In this document: positions 1 through 8,073 of the stretch, one piece after another
Numbering within the stretch: position 1 is the first letter of the stretch
Layout of the letters: each line of letters opens with the position of its first letter
From: DATDRQ01 sp035291645
Lineage (GTDB): Bacteria > Chloroflexota > Anaerolineae > Anaerolineales > UBA4823
NCBI GenBank assembly: GCA_035291645.1
Contig: DATDRQ010000077.1
Location: 1-57,477, forward strand
DNA length: 57,477 bases
Direction of reading: 5' to 3'
Notes under the pieces: generated by a model
Database searches by the model: none
Told to the model about the DNA's origin: nothing
Seen by the model: only the letters and a program-made list of their open reading frames with translations
Program-made: the position numbers and the translations under genes

Positions 1-708
1 GAGTACTTCCGCGACCAGGGGCGCGACGTGCTGCTGTTTATCGATAACATCTTCCGCTTCAGCATGTCCGGCTCAGAAGTATCCGCGCTCCTTGGGCGGA
101 TGCCCTCGGCGGTGGGCTACCAGCCCACCCTGGCGACGGAGATGGGCGAGCTGCAGGAACGCATCACCTCCACCCGCAGCGGTTCGATCACCTCGATGCA
201 GGCGGTCTACGTGCCCGCCGACGATTACTCAGACCCGGCCCCGGTGGCGACTTTCACCCACCTGGACGCCACCATCGCCTTGGAACGCTCGATCGTGGAG
301 AAAGGCATATACCCGGCGGTCGACCCGCTGGCTTCGACCTCGCGCATCCTCGACCCGCTGGTGGTGGGCGAAGACCATTACGCCACGGCGCGCGAGGTCC
401 AGCGCGTCCTGCAACGCTATAAAGATCTGCAAGACATCATCGCCATCCTGGGCGTGGATGAGCTCTCCGAAGACGACAAGCTGATCGTCTCTCGGGCGCG
501 TAAGATCGAGCGCTTCTTCTCGCAGCCGATGTTCGTCGCCCAACAGTTCACTGGCCTGGAAGGGCGCTACGTTCCTCTCAAGGAGACGGTGCGCGGTTTC
601 CGCGAGATCCTCGACGGGAAGCACGATGACCTGCCCGAGCAGGCTTTCATGATGGTCGGCACGATCGAGGAAGCCGCCGATAAGGCCGAAAAACTCGCCA
701 GCCAATAA
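1..708 (+). CDS. atpD: F1 ATP synthase subunit beta (3' part)
   Basis: The catalytic beta subunit of the F1 sector binds and turns over ATP/ADP on the cytoplasmic side of the membrane. The reading frame is open from base 1, so the gene enters from outside the window and only about 235 C-terminal residues are present; the Walker A and B region is missing. What remains is strongly conserved: DNIFRF, SALLGRMPSAVGYQPTL, the GSITSMQAVYVPADD stretch, and the DELSEDDK motif (the DELSEED lever that contacts the gamma subunit). The stop codon is followed after 34 bases by atpC, the usual order at the end of an atp operon. Confidence 0.98.
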   Translation, partial: EYFRDQGRDVLLFIDNIFRFSMSGSEVSALLGRMPSAVGYQPTLATEMGELQERITSTRSGSITSMQAVYVPADDYSDPAPVATFTHLDATIALERSIVEKGIYPAVDPLASTSRILDPLVVGEDHYATAREVQRVLQRYKDLQDIIAILGVDELSEDDKLIVSRARKIERFFSQPMFVAQQFTGLEGRYVPLKETVRGFREILDGKHDDLPEQAFMMVGTIEEAADKAEKLASQ

Positions 709-742
709 CCTTAAGATCTCTGAAAGCTGATAGCTGAAAACC

Positions 743-1192
743 ATGCCAATCCGATGTGAGATCGTCTCGCAAGACCGAATGGTTTGGGAAGGGGACGCCG
801 ATATCGTCATCGTCCCCGGGACGGCGGGCGAGCTGGGTATCCTCCCCAACCATGCCCCGCTGCTTACAACGTTAAAGTTTGGCATCCTCAAGGTGCGCGC
901 CAAGGGCCAGGAGGAACTCTTTACCGTGGCGGGCGGGCTGGTCGAGGTGCAGCCGGACCTGATCACCGTGTTGGCGGACAGCGCCGAGAACGTCCTAGAG
1001 ATCGACGTGGCGCGCGCCGAAGCTGCCCGCAAGCGCGCGGAAGACCTGCTGCGACAGGGCGTTCCTCCGGACAGCGATATATACCTGCGCATGGAGGCAG
1101 CCCTGAAGCGCTCCAACCTGCGCATCGAAGCCGTCCGCCGCTACCGCGGGGGCGGGACGCGTTTCCCAGGCAGCTCGGTGGAACCGGATTAA
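743..1192 (+). CDS. atpC: F1 ATP synthase subunit epsilon
   Basis: A 149-residue epsilon subunit, which joins the central stalk to the c-ring and can inhibit ATP hydrolysis. Residues 1-85 form the beta-sandwich domain with the typical IVIVPGTAGELGILPNHAPLL segment shape (a Gly-rich ELGILPNHAPL core), and roughly residues 95-140 form the C-terminal helical arm rich in Ala, Arg and Glu. It directly follows atpD and ends 3 bases before the next gene, so it is probably co-transcribed with both. The tail after residue 135 is somewhat longer and Gly/Pro-rich compared with the common 130-140 residue form. Confidence 0.96.
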   Translation: MPIRCEIVSQDRMVWEGDADIVIVPGTAGELGILPNHAPLLTTLKFGILKVRAKGQEELFTVAGGLVEVQPDLITVLADSAENVLEIDVARAEAARKRAEDLLRQGVPPDSDIYLRMEAALKRSNLRIEAVRRYRGGGTRFPGSSVEPD

Positions 1193-1195
1193 ACC

Positions 1196-2209
1196 ATGGC
1201 TCTCTTCTCGAAGGACCTGGGCGTCGACCTGGGCACAATATGTACGCGTATCGCTGTTGGCGACAACCTGGTATTGGAAGAACCGACCATGGTTGCCATC
1301 GCCGTCTACGAGCAGAAGATCGTCTCTATCGGGCAGGAGGCGTTGGAGATGTACGGGCGGGTACCCGAGTCGATCGAAGTCACCCGCCCGATGCACAACG
1401 GAGTTATTGCAGATTACGAGATCACCGAGAAACTGTTGGAGTACCTGATTCACAAGGTCAGCGGACCGATGCGTTTCTTTCGCCCGCACGTCATGGTGAC
1501 CGTGCCGTATGGCGTGACGAGTGTGGAGAGCCGTGCGGTGCACGAAGCTTCGCTGCAGGCCGGGACGCGCGAGGCCTACCTGGTCCAGCAGCCGTTGGCT
1601 GCGGCGTTAGGTATGGACCTGCCGATCGGCACGCCGTCTGGTAACATGGTGCTATGCCTGGGCGGCGGCACAACCCAGGCAGCGGTGCTCGCCATGTATG
1701 GCATCGTCGCGGCGGAGACGATGCGCGCCGGGGGAATGCAGCTGGACGAGGCGATCGTAAACTACGTCCGCAAGAAGTACGGGCTGATCATCGGGCTGCA
1801 GACGGCCGAGCAGGTAAAAATCAAGATCGGAGCGGCTTTACCGCAGGACGAAGAGGCAGTCCTGGAGATCCAGGCCCAGGACCAGGTGAGCGGGCTACCC
1901 AAGCCGATTACTTTAACCAACGACGACGTCACCGAGGCGCTGCGCGAGCCGCTTCACGACGTGGTCGAAACAGCCCGGCGGGTGCTGGAGAAGACCCCCC
2001 CCGAGCTGGTGTCGGATATCATCGACCGGGGCATCGCCATCTGTGGGGGCGGGTCGCAGCTGCGCGGCATCGACCGGCTGCTGACCAAGGAGCTGGGTGT
2101 GCCCGCCTATAACGTGGACAATGCACTGACCTGCGTAGCTCAGGGGGCTGCCCTGGCGCTCGACCCGAACATCTACCCCAAGATCAAACGCAACCTGCCT
2201 CCGGTGTAA
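1196..2209 (+). CDS. MreB/Mbl-family actin-like protein with altered active site
   Basis: A 337-residue member of the MreB family of bacterial actins, which form membrane-associated filaments guiding wall synthesis. The phosphate-1 motif VDLGT (residues 10-14), the phosphate-2 LGGGTTQ (155-161), the DEAIVNYVRKKYG helix and the adenosine motif CGGGSQLRG are all recognisable, and the length is normal. However, the usual EEP motif is QQP here (Gln131-Gln132), and the Asp of the usual DIGGGTTE is Cys154, so both residues normally linked to ATP hydrolysis are changed. The start lacks a clear amphipathic membrane helix. It begins 3 bases after atpC, an odd neighbour for a shape gene. It may be a non-hydrolysing paralogue rather than the main MreB. 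Confidence 0.9.
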   Translation: MALFSKDLGVDLGTICTRIAVGDNLVLEEPTMVAIAVYEQKIVSIGQEALEMYGRVPESIEVTRPMHNGVIADYEITEKLLEYLIHKVSGPMRFFRPHVMVTVPYGVTSVESRAVHEASLQAGTREAYLVQQPLAAALGMDLPIGTPSGNMVLCLGGGTTQAAVLAMYGIVAAETMRAGGMQLDEAIVNYVRKKYGLIIGLQTAEQVKIKIGAALPQDEEAVLEIQAQDQVSGLPKPITLTNDDVTEALREPLHDVVETARRVLEKTPPELVSDIIDRGIAICGGGSQLRGIDRLLTKELGVPAYNVDNALTCVAQGAALALDPNIYPKIKRNLPPV

Positions 2210-2285
2210 GTATTTAACGCAAGGACGCAAACGCAAAATAAAGCGCAAGGATTTAAAAATGCTTCTCAGATGGTGGGGATAATTC

Positions 2286-2420
2286 TTGAACGAGAACGAA
2301 CTGAGTAAAATACTCGTTGAGGCGGCGATAGAAGTGCACCGCGAAAGGGTAGAAAGAAAAAAACTTAGCGCCTTTCTCTTCTTTCTCCTGCGCCTTTGCG
2401 TTAAATCCCTTTATAAATAA
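2286..2420 (+). pseudogene. GxxExxY-family protein, truncated remnant
   Basis: A short frame starting at a TTG encodes NENELSKILVEAAIEVHRE, which matches the N-terminus of the GxxExxY protein family (usually about 125 residues, nuclease-like fold). After about 20 residues the similarity stops and the frame runs into low-complexity sequence ending at 2420, overlapping the 3' end of rex. The remnant is bracketed by inverted AACGCAA-type repeats (TTTAACGCAAGGACGCAAA near 2213 and the complement of TTTAACGCAAAGGCGC near 2390-2405), an arrangement I remember around intact copies of this family. It appears to be a decayed cassette. Confidence 0.6.
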
Positions 2421-3028
2421 TAAGTCATGCGCTGCAAGTGGATGACCGGGTCGATATACTGCACCTGGACATCTTCCGGCACGCTCAGGCTGGTGGGGGC
2501 GTAGTTCAGGATCGCCCGCACGCCGGCCTTCACCAGACTGTCCGCCACCGCCTGCGCTTCTGCGCCAGGGGTGGCGATCATGGCGACCTGCATCCCGACC
2601 TTGCGGAGTACTTCTTCAATCTCTGCACTGTCTTGGACGGTGAATGGGCCGACCTTCGCCCCAACCTTGGCGGGATTGTTGTCGAAGACCATCGTCACGC
2701 GGAAACCGCGGTTGGCGAACCCCTGGTAGCGGGCCACTGCGGAGCCGATATCCCCGGCGCCGACCACAGCGATATCCCACACCCGGTCGACTTTCAAGAT
2801 CTGCTGGATCTGATTGGCAAGGTACTCGATCGAATATCCCGTGCCTTGCTTGCCGAACTCGCCGAACTGTGAGAGGTCCTTGCGTATCTGAGCAGCCGAG
2901 ATGCCTAGTCGCTCACCCAGCTCCTGCGAGGAGGTGACCCGGCGTCCCTCTGCGAGCATGCTTTGAAGGGCGCGCAGGTAAATAGGCAGCCGCCCGACGA
3001 TGATATCCGGGATAACCTTGGTGTCCAT
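2411..3028 (-). CDS. rex: Redox-sensing transcriptional repressor Rex
   Basis: Rex senses the NADH/NAD+ ratio and represses respiration or fermentation genes when NADH is low. The 205-residue protein has the N-terminal winged helix (about residues 5-75, with SSQELGERLGISAAQIRKDL and the GKQGTGY turn) and a Rossmann domain beginning at VVGAGDIGSA near residue 90. The C-terminal swapped helix ends in YIDPVIHLQRMTYYL. A GGAGG ribosome site precedes the ATG. A perfect Rex-type operator lies 65 bases upstream (3093-3110), pointing to autoregulation. It is transcribed away from obgE. Confidence 0.96.
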   Translation of the reverse strand: MDTKVIPDIIVGRLPIYLRALQSMLAEGRRVTSSQELGERLGISAAQIRKDLSQFGEFGKQGTGYSIEYLANQIQQILKVDRVWDIAVVGAGDIGSAVARYQGFANRGFRVTMVFDNNPAKVGAKVGPFTVQDSAEIEEVLRKVGMQVAMIATPGAEAQAVADSLVKAGVRAILNYAPTSLSVPEDVQVQYIDPVIHLQRMTYYL

Positions 3029-3071
3029 CCGTTTCCTCCGTAAAACTTATGCGACCCCAGAGAACGAGTGA

Positions 3072-3100
3072 ATTTAACCACAAGTTCACAAATTGTGCAA
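3072..3100 (-). promoter_or_regulatory. Candidate sigma-70 promoter of rex
   Basis: Read on the minus strand, TTGCAC (3100-3095) and TTAAAT (3077-3072) are 17 bases apart, each matching four of six consensus positions. The -35 part lies inside the Rex operator at 3093-3110, so bound Rex would block it. The match is modest, and the operator position is the stronger evidence. Confidence 0.45.
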
Positions 3101-3110
3101 ACCCCCACAA
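3093..3110. promoter_or_regulatory. Rex operator
   Basis: TTGTG, eight bases, then CACAA: both half-sites are perfect and spaced as in the known Rex box (TTGTGAANNNNTTCACAA type). Two further CACAA half-sites stand at 3079-3083 and 3087-3091. The site lies between divergent rex and obgE, closer to rex. Confidence 0.75.
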
Positions 3111-3177
3111 GGAGGAAACAATCCCATGCAATTAGCCTAAAGCCATCGGTGGAGCGGAGAAGGGCCTCAGGGCAGGA

Positions 3178-3186
3178 TGGTATAAT
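3178..3186 (+). promoter_or_regulatory. Extended -10 promoter of the obgE operon
   Basis: TGG followed by TATAAT is a perfect extended -10 element (TGNTATAAT) 60 bases before the obgE start. No good -35 hexamer is seen, as expected for this promoter class. Confidence 0.55.
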
Positions 3187-3246
3187 CCTTCAGGGGACAA
3201 GCGCGGCCAGCCAGGAAACCGAACCGGATCAAGAGCGGATTTTTCC

Positions 3247-4515
3247 ATGTTCATCGATGAAACGCAAATCCAGGTTAGCTCCGGGAGGGGCGGGGACGGC
3301 GTCGTACACTTCCGGCGGGAGAAGTACGTTCCTTTCGGCGGCCCGGATGGGGGTGACGGCGGGCGCGGTGGGGACGTGATCTTAGAGGTCAGGCCCACCC
3401 TGAACACCCTGTCGTCTTTCCAGCACCGCCGGAAATACAAGGCCGAAGACGGGCGGTCCGGAGGCGGCAAAGACATGACCGGGCGATCCGGACCGGATCT
3501 GGTCATCCCGGTGCCGCCTGGCACGGTGGTCTCCGATTCCCGCAGCGGCGAGGTGCTCGGCGACCTGGTAAATCCTGGTGAGCGGCTGGTGGTGTGCCAG
3601 GGAGGCCGCGGCGGGCGCGGCAACTCCCGATTCGCCACTTCGCGCAACCAGGCGCCGCGCATCGCAGAACACGGTGCGCCGGCCCAGGAGAGAGAATTGA
3701 AGCTGGAGCTGCGCCTGGTCGCAGATGTCGGCATCGTCGGCGCCCCCAACGCCGGTAAATCGACCCTGCTGGCAGCCCTGACAAACGCTCAACCGAAGAT
3801 CGCTGCCTATCCCTTCACCACCCTGGAGCCAAACCTGGGGGTAGCCATTCTGGACGAGGATACCAGCCTGGTGCTGGCGGACATTCCCGGTCTGATCGAG
3901 GGCGCTCACTCAGGCGTCGGCCTGGGGGACGCCTTCCTGCGCCACATCCAGCGCACGCGGGTGCTGATCCACCTGCTGGATGGGACGGCGGAGGACCCGC
4001 TACTGGATTACGCCCAGATCAACAGCGAGCTGGCTCTGTTCGACCCGGATCTGGGGAGGAAACCGCAGCTGGTAGCGTTGAACAAGATTGATCAGCCTGA
4101 GGTCAAGGAGCGCTGGCCGCGCCTGGAAGCAGAATTCCGTGAGCGGCTCGGAGCGAACGGTCGCCCGCTGGCAATTTCAGCCCTGGCGCGCACCAACCTG
4201 ACCGAGCTGCTGCAGCGTGCTGCCCGGCTGCTGGCGGAGGCGCCCCTTCCGGCCCCGCCGGGCGAGCTGCCTGTCTACCGGGCCGAGAGCGACCCACGCG
4301 CCTTCGAGATCGAGCGCGAATCCAAGGGCTGGCGGGTGCGCGGCGCGGCGATCGAGCGCGCCGCCGCCATGACCTATTGGGAGTACGACCAGTCGATCCG
4401 CCGCTTCCAGCGTATCCTGCAGACCCTGGGGATCGATAAAGCATTGCGCAAGGCCGGCGTCCTGGAGGGCGATATGGTCTTCATCGGCGAGTACGAGCTG
4501 GAGTGGCAGGATTAA
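3247..4515 (+). CDS. obgE: GTPase ObgE/CgtA
   Basis: An essential GTPase of late 50S ribosome assembly and stress response. The 422-residue protein has the three Obg parts in order: the glycine-rich Obg fold (residues 1-158, with GGDGGRGGDV and GGRGGRGN), the G domain (G1 GAPNAGKS at 165-172, G3 DIPG at 212-215, G4 NKID), and a C-terminal OCT domain (about 345-420, starting at the VYRAESDPRAFEIER segment and ending in the MVFIGEYELEW strand). The ribosome site is weak; the ATG is chosen because the conserved MFIDE start is there. nadD follows after 19 bases, a common pairing. Confidence 0.97.
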   Translation: MFIDETQIQVSSGRGGDGVVHFRREKYVPFGGPDGGDGGRGGDVILEVRPTLNTLSSFQHRRKYKAEDGRSGGGKDMTGRSGPDLVIPVPPGTVVSDSRSGEVLGDLVNPGERLVVCQGGRGGRGNSRFATSRNQAPRIAEHGAPAQERELKLELRLVADVGIVGAPNAGKSTLLAALTNAQPKIAAYPFTTLEPNLGVAILDEDTSLVLADIPGLIEGAHSGVGLGDAFLRHIQRTRVLIHLLDGTAEDPLLDYAQINSELALFDPDLGRKPQLVALNKIDQPEVKERWPRLEAEFRERLGANGRPLAISALARTNLTELLQRAARLLAEAPLPAPPGELPVYRAESDPRAFEIERESKGWRVRGAAIERAAAMTYWEYDQSIRRFQRILQTLGIDKALRKAGVLEGDMVFIGEYELEWQD

Positions 4516-4534
4516 TAGGGCGAGGAATTACACC

Positions 4535-5158
4535 TTGGCGATCAGGCTTGGCATCTTCGGCGGCACCTTCGACCCACCCCACCTGGCGCACCTGATCCTG
4601 GCGGGAGAGGCTGCCTACCAGCTCAGGCTGGACCGGGTGCTATGGGTGCTCACAGCGGACCCGCCCCATAAGGAGAACCTGGTCGTCTCGCCGTGGGAGC
4701 AACGCCAGGCGCTTGTCCAGGCAGCCATCAAAGAGGACCCGATCTTCGAGCTCTCCCGGGTGGACCTGGACCGGCCCCCACCGCATTTCGCCTTCGAGAC
4801 GGTGCGACTGCTCCACGCCCGGCACCCTGGAGCGACCCTGATCTATCTGATGGGCGGCGACTCGCTGCACGATCTGCCAACCTGGAAACTGCCAGACGTG
4901 TTTATCTCCGAGAGCGACACGATCGGGGTCATGCGCCGGCCCGGCGATATGCTCAACCTGGATGCTCTGGAACGACAGCTTCCCGGATTAACCGAAAAGG
5001 TGGTCTTCATGGATGCCCCGCTGGTCGCCATTTCCGCCAGCGATATCCGCCGAAGGGTCGCAAATGGGGAACCGGTGCGCTATTTTCTCCCCCCAGCGGT
5101 CTACCAGCTGATCATCCGTCAGGGCTGGTACGGCTACCGGGGAGTAAACCTGATATAG
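4535..5158 (+). CDS. nadD: Nicotinate-nucleotide adenylyltransferase
   Basis: Transfers AMP from ATP to nicotinate mononucleotide, the penultimate step of NAD synthesis. The 207-residue protein has the nucleotidyltransferase signature GIFGGTFDPPHLAHL at its start (the HLAH is the HxGH-type element), YLMGGDSLHDLPTW in the middle, and the C-terminal ISASDIRRRVANG with YFLPPAVYQLI typical of NadD. It starts at a TTG with GAGG nine bases upstream. It lies in an operon after obgE. A nearby NADH sensor (rex) is suggestive, but the Rex box is about 1.4 kb away. Confidence 0.95.
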   Translation: MAIRLGIFGGTFDPPHLAHLILAGEAAYQLRLDRVLWVLTADPPHKENLVVSPWEQRQALVQAAIKEDPIFELSRVDLDRPPPHFAFETVRLLHARHPGATLIYLMGGDSLHDLPTWKLPDVFISESDTIGVMRRPGDMLNLDALERQLPGLTEKVVFMDAPLVAISASDIRRRVANGEPVRYFLPPAVYQLIIRQGWYGYRGVNLI

Positions 5159-5178
5159 GTGGGGGAAAATCTGGCCTG

Positions 5179-6381
5179 ATGCGCCTGCAGCTGCCCCGCT
5201 CTTCAATTTCTAACCTGCTGCCGGCGGCCTTGTTGGGCGACCGGTTGTTTGCAACGGTCTCGGTTGCGCACCTGGCGGTGGATGTGCTCAACGGGATGCG
5301 GGCTATCCTGCTGACCTTTCTGAGCGGGCCGCTTGGCCTGAGCAACATCGCCCTGAGCCTGGTCAGCACGGTGTACGTCTCCTGCGCGGCGATCGCCCAG
5401 CCTTTATTTGGGCACCTCGCCGACCGCCTGGGACCGCGCTGGCTGGTAGCCGGGGGTGTGCTTTGGATGGGAGCGTTCTTCTCGCTGGCGGTGGTCGTCC
5501 CTGGCCCTCTCAGCCTGGTATTGCTGGTGATCGCCAGCCTGGGTTCAGGCGCCTTCCACCCGGCCGGGGCGATGGAGGCCACGCTGCGCGGGCAGGAGCG
5601 CTATTCCGGGCGGGAGACGACCTCCGCCGCCTACTTCTTCCTGTTCGGGCAAATGGGGGCTTTTTTCGGACCGCTGCTGGCAGGTCCGCTGTTGAACCGC
5701 TATGGCACCTGGGGGCTGCTTATATTGACGGTCCCCGTGTTGCTGGTCGGTCTCAACGCCGCCGGGCAGGACTACGGCTCGCTGGTCTCCTTTCCGAAGG
5801 TCCAGCAACCCGCCCGGCAGGCGTACCGGTCATTCCCGCGGCTGCGGGTGGGGTTGGTGGCATTTGCGTCGGTGGCGGCGTTCCAGTCCTGGGCGCAGCA
5901 GAACATGGTCACCTTCGTGCCGAAGTACCTGAGCGACCTGGGCTACTCGCCGGTCGTTTACGGCCTGGTCGCAGCGCTGTTCATGGGTGGAACGGCTTTG
6001 GGGAATCTGTTCGGAGGCTACCTGGCGGACCGCTTCGGAAAACGCAGGGTGGCCTCCTGGACACTGATGGCGGCAAGCCTGCCGCTCGCCCTGATCCCCG
6101 GCACGGCCTGGATTGGCTGGTTAATCCTGCTGGTTCCACTCTCCGGACTGCTCACCGGGGCGGTGCATAGCATCCTGGTCGTTCTGGCGCAGCGCCGCCT
6201 GCCGGGCGGGATGGCGCTGGCTTCCGGTTTGATCCTGGGCTACATGTTCACCAGCGGCGCACTCGGCACGCTCCTGACCGGCTACCTGGCGGATTTGCAC
6301 GGCTTGCCGGTAGTCTTCTACCTGAGCGCTGCCCTGGTATTGGCGGCGGCTGGGCTGACCCGCTATATTCCGAAAGGATGA
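5179..6381 (+). CDS. MFS transporter, fosmidomycin-resistance (Fsr)-like
   Basis: A 400-residue integral membrane transporter with about 12 hydrophobic segments. Motif A-like loops GHLADRLGPRW (after TM2) and GGYLADRFGKRR (after the central loop) mark the two six-helix halves of the major facilitator fold. The overall pattern, including FHPAGAMEATL, resembles the Fsr/YfnC-like exporters; the substrate is unknown. The ATG at 5179 is chosen because the same open frame upstream lies inside nadD and GGTGGGGGA just precedes this ATG. It lies 20 bases after nadD, so it is probably the last gene of that operon. Confidence 0.88.
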   Translation: MRLQLPRSSISNLLPAALLGDRLFATVSVAHLAVDVLNGMRAILLTFLSGPLGLSNIALSLVSTVYVSCAAIAQPLFGHLADRLGPRWLVAGGVLWMGAFFSLAVVVPGPLSLVLLVIASLGSGAFHPAGAMEATLRGQERYSGRETTSAAYFFLFGQMGAFFGPLLAGPLLNRYGTWGLLILTVPVLLVGLNAAGQDYGSLVSFPKVQQPARQAYRSFPRLRVGLVAFASVAAFQSWAQQNMVTFVPKYLSDLGYSPVVYGLVAALFMGGTALGNLFGGYLADRFGKRRVASWTLMAASLPLALIPGTAWIGWLILLVPLSGLLTGAVHSILVVLAQRRLPGGMALASGLILGYMFTSGALGTLLTGYLADLHGLPVVFYLSAALVLAAAGLTRYIPKG

Positions 6382-6414
6382 CCTTCCGAAAGGAAGACCT
6401 TGATAATAAACCAA

Positions 6415-7440
6415 TCAGTCCGGGACTCCGGCGAGCGGGTCGGGGGCGCCCAGCTCGAGCTCGCTCAGGCCCAGGGTGCGTCCCATTTGCTCCGTGCTGC
6501 GGTCGATGCCGAACTCGACCCACAGCGGGAAGTGGTCGGACACGCGGTAGGACATCAGGAAACTGCTCAAATCCTTGAAGACCGCCCCGGAGAAGTCCAC
6601 GCTGCCGGCTTTTTCTGTGTACTTCAAGTTGAAGCTTTCATCCATGAACCAGCCGATCTGGTCGTAGTAACGCGCCTCGGTATTGTACGTACTCTTGACG
6701 CCGACCAGCTGCTGGGGGACGTTGAGCCCGGTGGAGATGAAGGCGTTGAAGAGCGGGTTGTCGTCGCGCCGGTCGATGTTGAAATCACCCAGGACGATCA
6801 GGTTGCGCTCTTCGGCGCCCGGCGCGGTCGCCCGGTCGCGAATCTCACGGGCGGTGTACTCCGCTAAGGCGATCAGCTCCGGCAGGCGCTCCGCCGGGAG
6901 GGCGCCATAACGGATGTGCGCGGTGAGTAAAGTGAAGCGCTCGGTTCCGGCGCGAAAACCGACGATGTAGGGGGTGCGATCGAACTGTTCCTGTGGATCT
7001 CCCTGCGCGGTGGGAGGCAGGACGATCTCGCCTGCCAGCCCGGAAGGCAGCACCCGGCGCCGGTCGTACAGGAAGCCCAGCCGCTCGGTATTGCCGCGCT
7101 CCCCGGCGGAGACGTCGCTCAGCATCAGCCCCCAATCCGGGCCGAGGAATTCGTCCACCAGCAGGCGGATGCCGCTGGTATCCGCGCGCACCTCCTGCAC
7201 CGCCACGACGTCGAAGCGGCGGATGATCTCCGCCAGGATGGCGACCCCCCGCAGGTTGCGCTTGGGCGAACCCGGGTTTTCCGACCACTGTTCGTAGACC
7301 GGCCCGAAGGCGCGGATGTTCCAGGTACCGATCAACAGGTTGGCGTCGCCGGTTTTTGGCGGCAGCCCGCAGGACGCCAGCCGGCGGCGCACCCTGGCGA
7401 TGTCTTCCACGACGAAAGCGGGGTAATCAGCATAGTTCAT
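6415..7440 (-). CDS. Endonuclease/exonuclease/phosphatase (EEP) family protein
   Basis: A 341-residue protein of the DNase I-like metal-dependent phosphoesterase superfamily. The family landmarks occur in order: GTWNIRAFG (Asn ligand) near residue 38, VAVQEV (metal-binding Glu) near 78, TAHIRYG (catalytic His) about two thirds through, GDFNIDRRDDN (Asp/Asn pair), and SDHFPLWVEF (terminal Asp-His) near residue 305. No signal peptide is visible, so it is probably cytoplasmic. The substrate (DNA, phospholipid or sugar phosphate) cannot be told. It converges with the MFS gene and has no operon partner. Confidence 0.88.
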   Translation of the reverse strand: MNYADYPAFVVEDIARVRRRLASCGLPPKTGDANLLIGTWNIRAFGPVYEQWSENPGSPKRNLRGVAILAEIIRRFDVVAVQEVRADTSGIRLLVDEFLGPDWGLMLSDVSAGERGNTERLGFLYDRRRVLPSGLAGEIVLPPTAQGDPQEQFDRTPYIVGFRAGTERFTLLTAHIRYGALPAERLPELIALAEYTAREIRDRATAPGAEERNLIVLGDFNIDRRDDNPLFNAFISTGLNVPQQLVGVKSTYNTEARYYDQIGWFMDESFNLKYTEKAGSVDFSGAVFKDLSSFLMSYRVSDHFPLWVEFGIDRSTEQMGRTLGLSELELGAPDPLAGVPD

Positions 7441-7649
7441 CGGGTATATTCCTCAGCCCTGCCGGTTTCTTGAATACTATTCTCGTCACAACCAGGCAAA
7501 AGGGATGTTCATTGTTGCTATAGCAGATTTTGTGGAGTATTATAAATGAAAGCCGGTCACCAGTCCCCTCGAGGTGAAAGACAATACCCCGTAGAGTCAG
7601 GTGGCTAGAGCACAGTCGAGCAACGATCCATTCAATAAGGAGAGGAAAC

Positions 7650-7985
7650 ATGTACTACATTTCCAGTTCTCACCTGAAAGACAAAAAATCCGCCGCCTAT
7701 CAGAAGTGGCTCCTCTCGGATGAAGCGAAGAAACTTTTCGCAGAGGTCGAGAAAGAAACTGGGTTTAAATATGTTGAGACTTTTTGGCCGATCATGGGAC
7801 TCGGCGAATTCGGTTGCGAAGACTGGTGGGAAGCGCCTGATTGGTCAAGCTTTGATAAGGCGCGTGAATCCGATGCGATGGATCGACTGATGACGCGGTT
7901 TAATGAGCTGGATTTCTTCGATAACAACCGGCCCTCCGAGACCCGCGTGATGCGTTCCACGAGTGACGTCAAGATCTGGGAATAA
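7650..7985 (+). CDS. Small conserved-looking protein of unknown function
   Basis: A 111-residue soluble protein with a strong ribosome site (AAGGAGAGG) seven bases before the ATG, so expression is likely. It is rich in aromatic and acidic residues (FWPIMGLGEFGCEDWWEAPDW). The N-terminal YYISSSHLKDKKSAAYQKWL followed by a central helix is compatible with a dimeric alpha/beta-barrel fold such as the antibiotic-monooxygenase-like family, but no diagnostic residues are visible. Its composition is less GC-rich than its neighbours. It stands alone, tail-to-tail with the MFS gene on its right. Confidence 0.65.
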   Translation: MYYISSSHLKDKKSAAYQKWLLSDEAKKLFAEVEKETGFKYVETFWPIMGLGEFGCEDWWEAPDWSSFDKARESDAMDRLMTRFNELDFFDNNRPSETRVMRSTSDVKIWE

Positions 7986-8073
7986 ATCACAGCGTTCCAG
8001 CCATACAAATGATAACTGTCAGGATTGACCTTGCCAGATCATCTCTGGATCTGGGTCTGTTCTGGCTGGACGA

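Noticed and set aside
229..1125. A long open frame of 298 codons on the minus strand opposite atpD/atpC
   Set aside because: It runs opposite strongly conserved ATP synthase genes; its sequence is Arg/Ser-rich and unlike any protein, a by-product of GC-rich coding.
4693..5178. Upstream extension of the first MFS gene by 162 codons
   Set aside because: That stretch overlaps nadD in another frame and is Arg/Pro-rich; the transporter similarity begins after the ATG at 5179.
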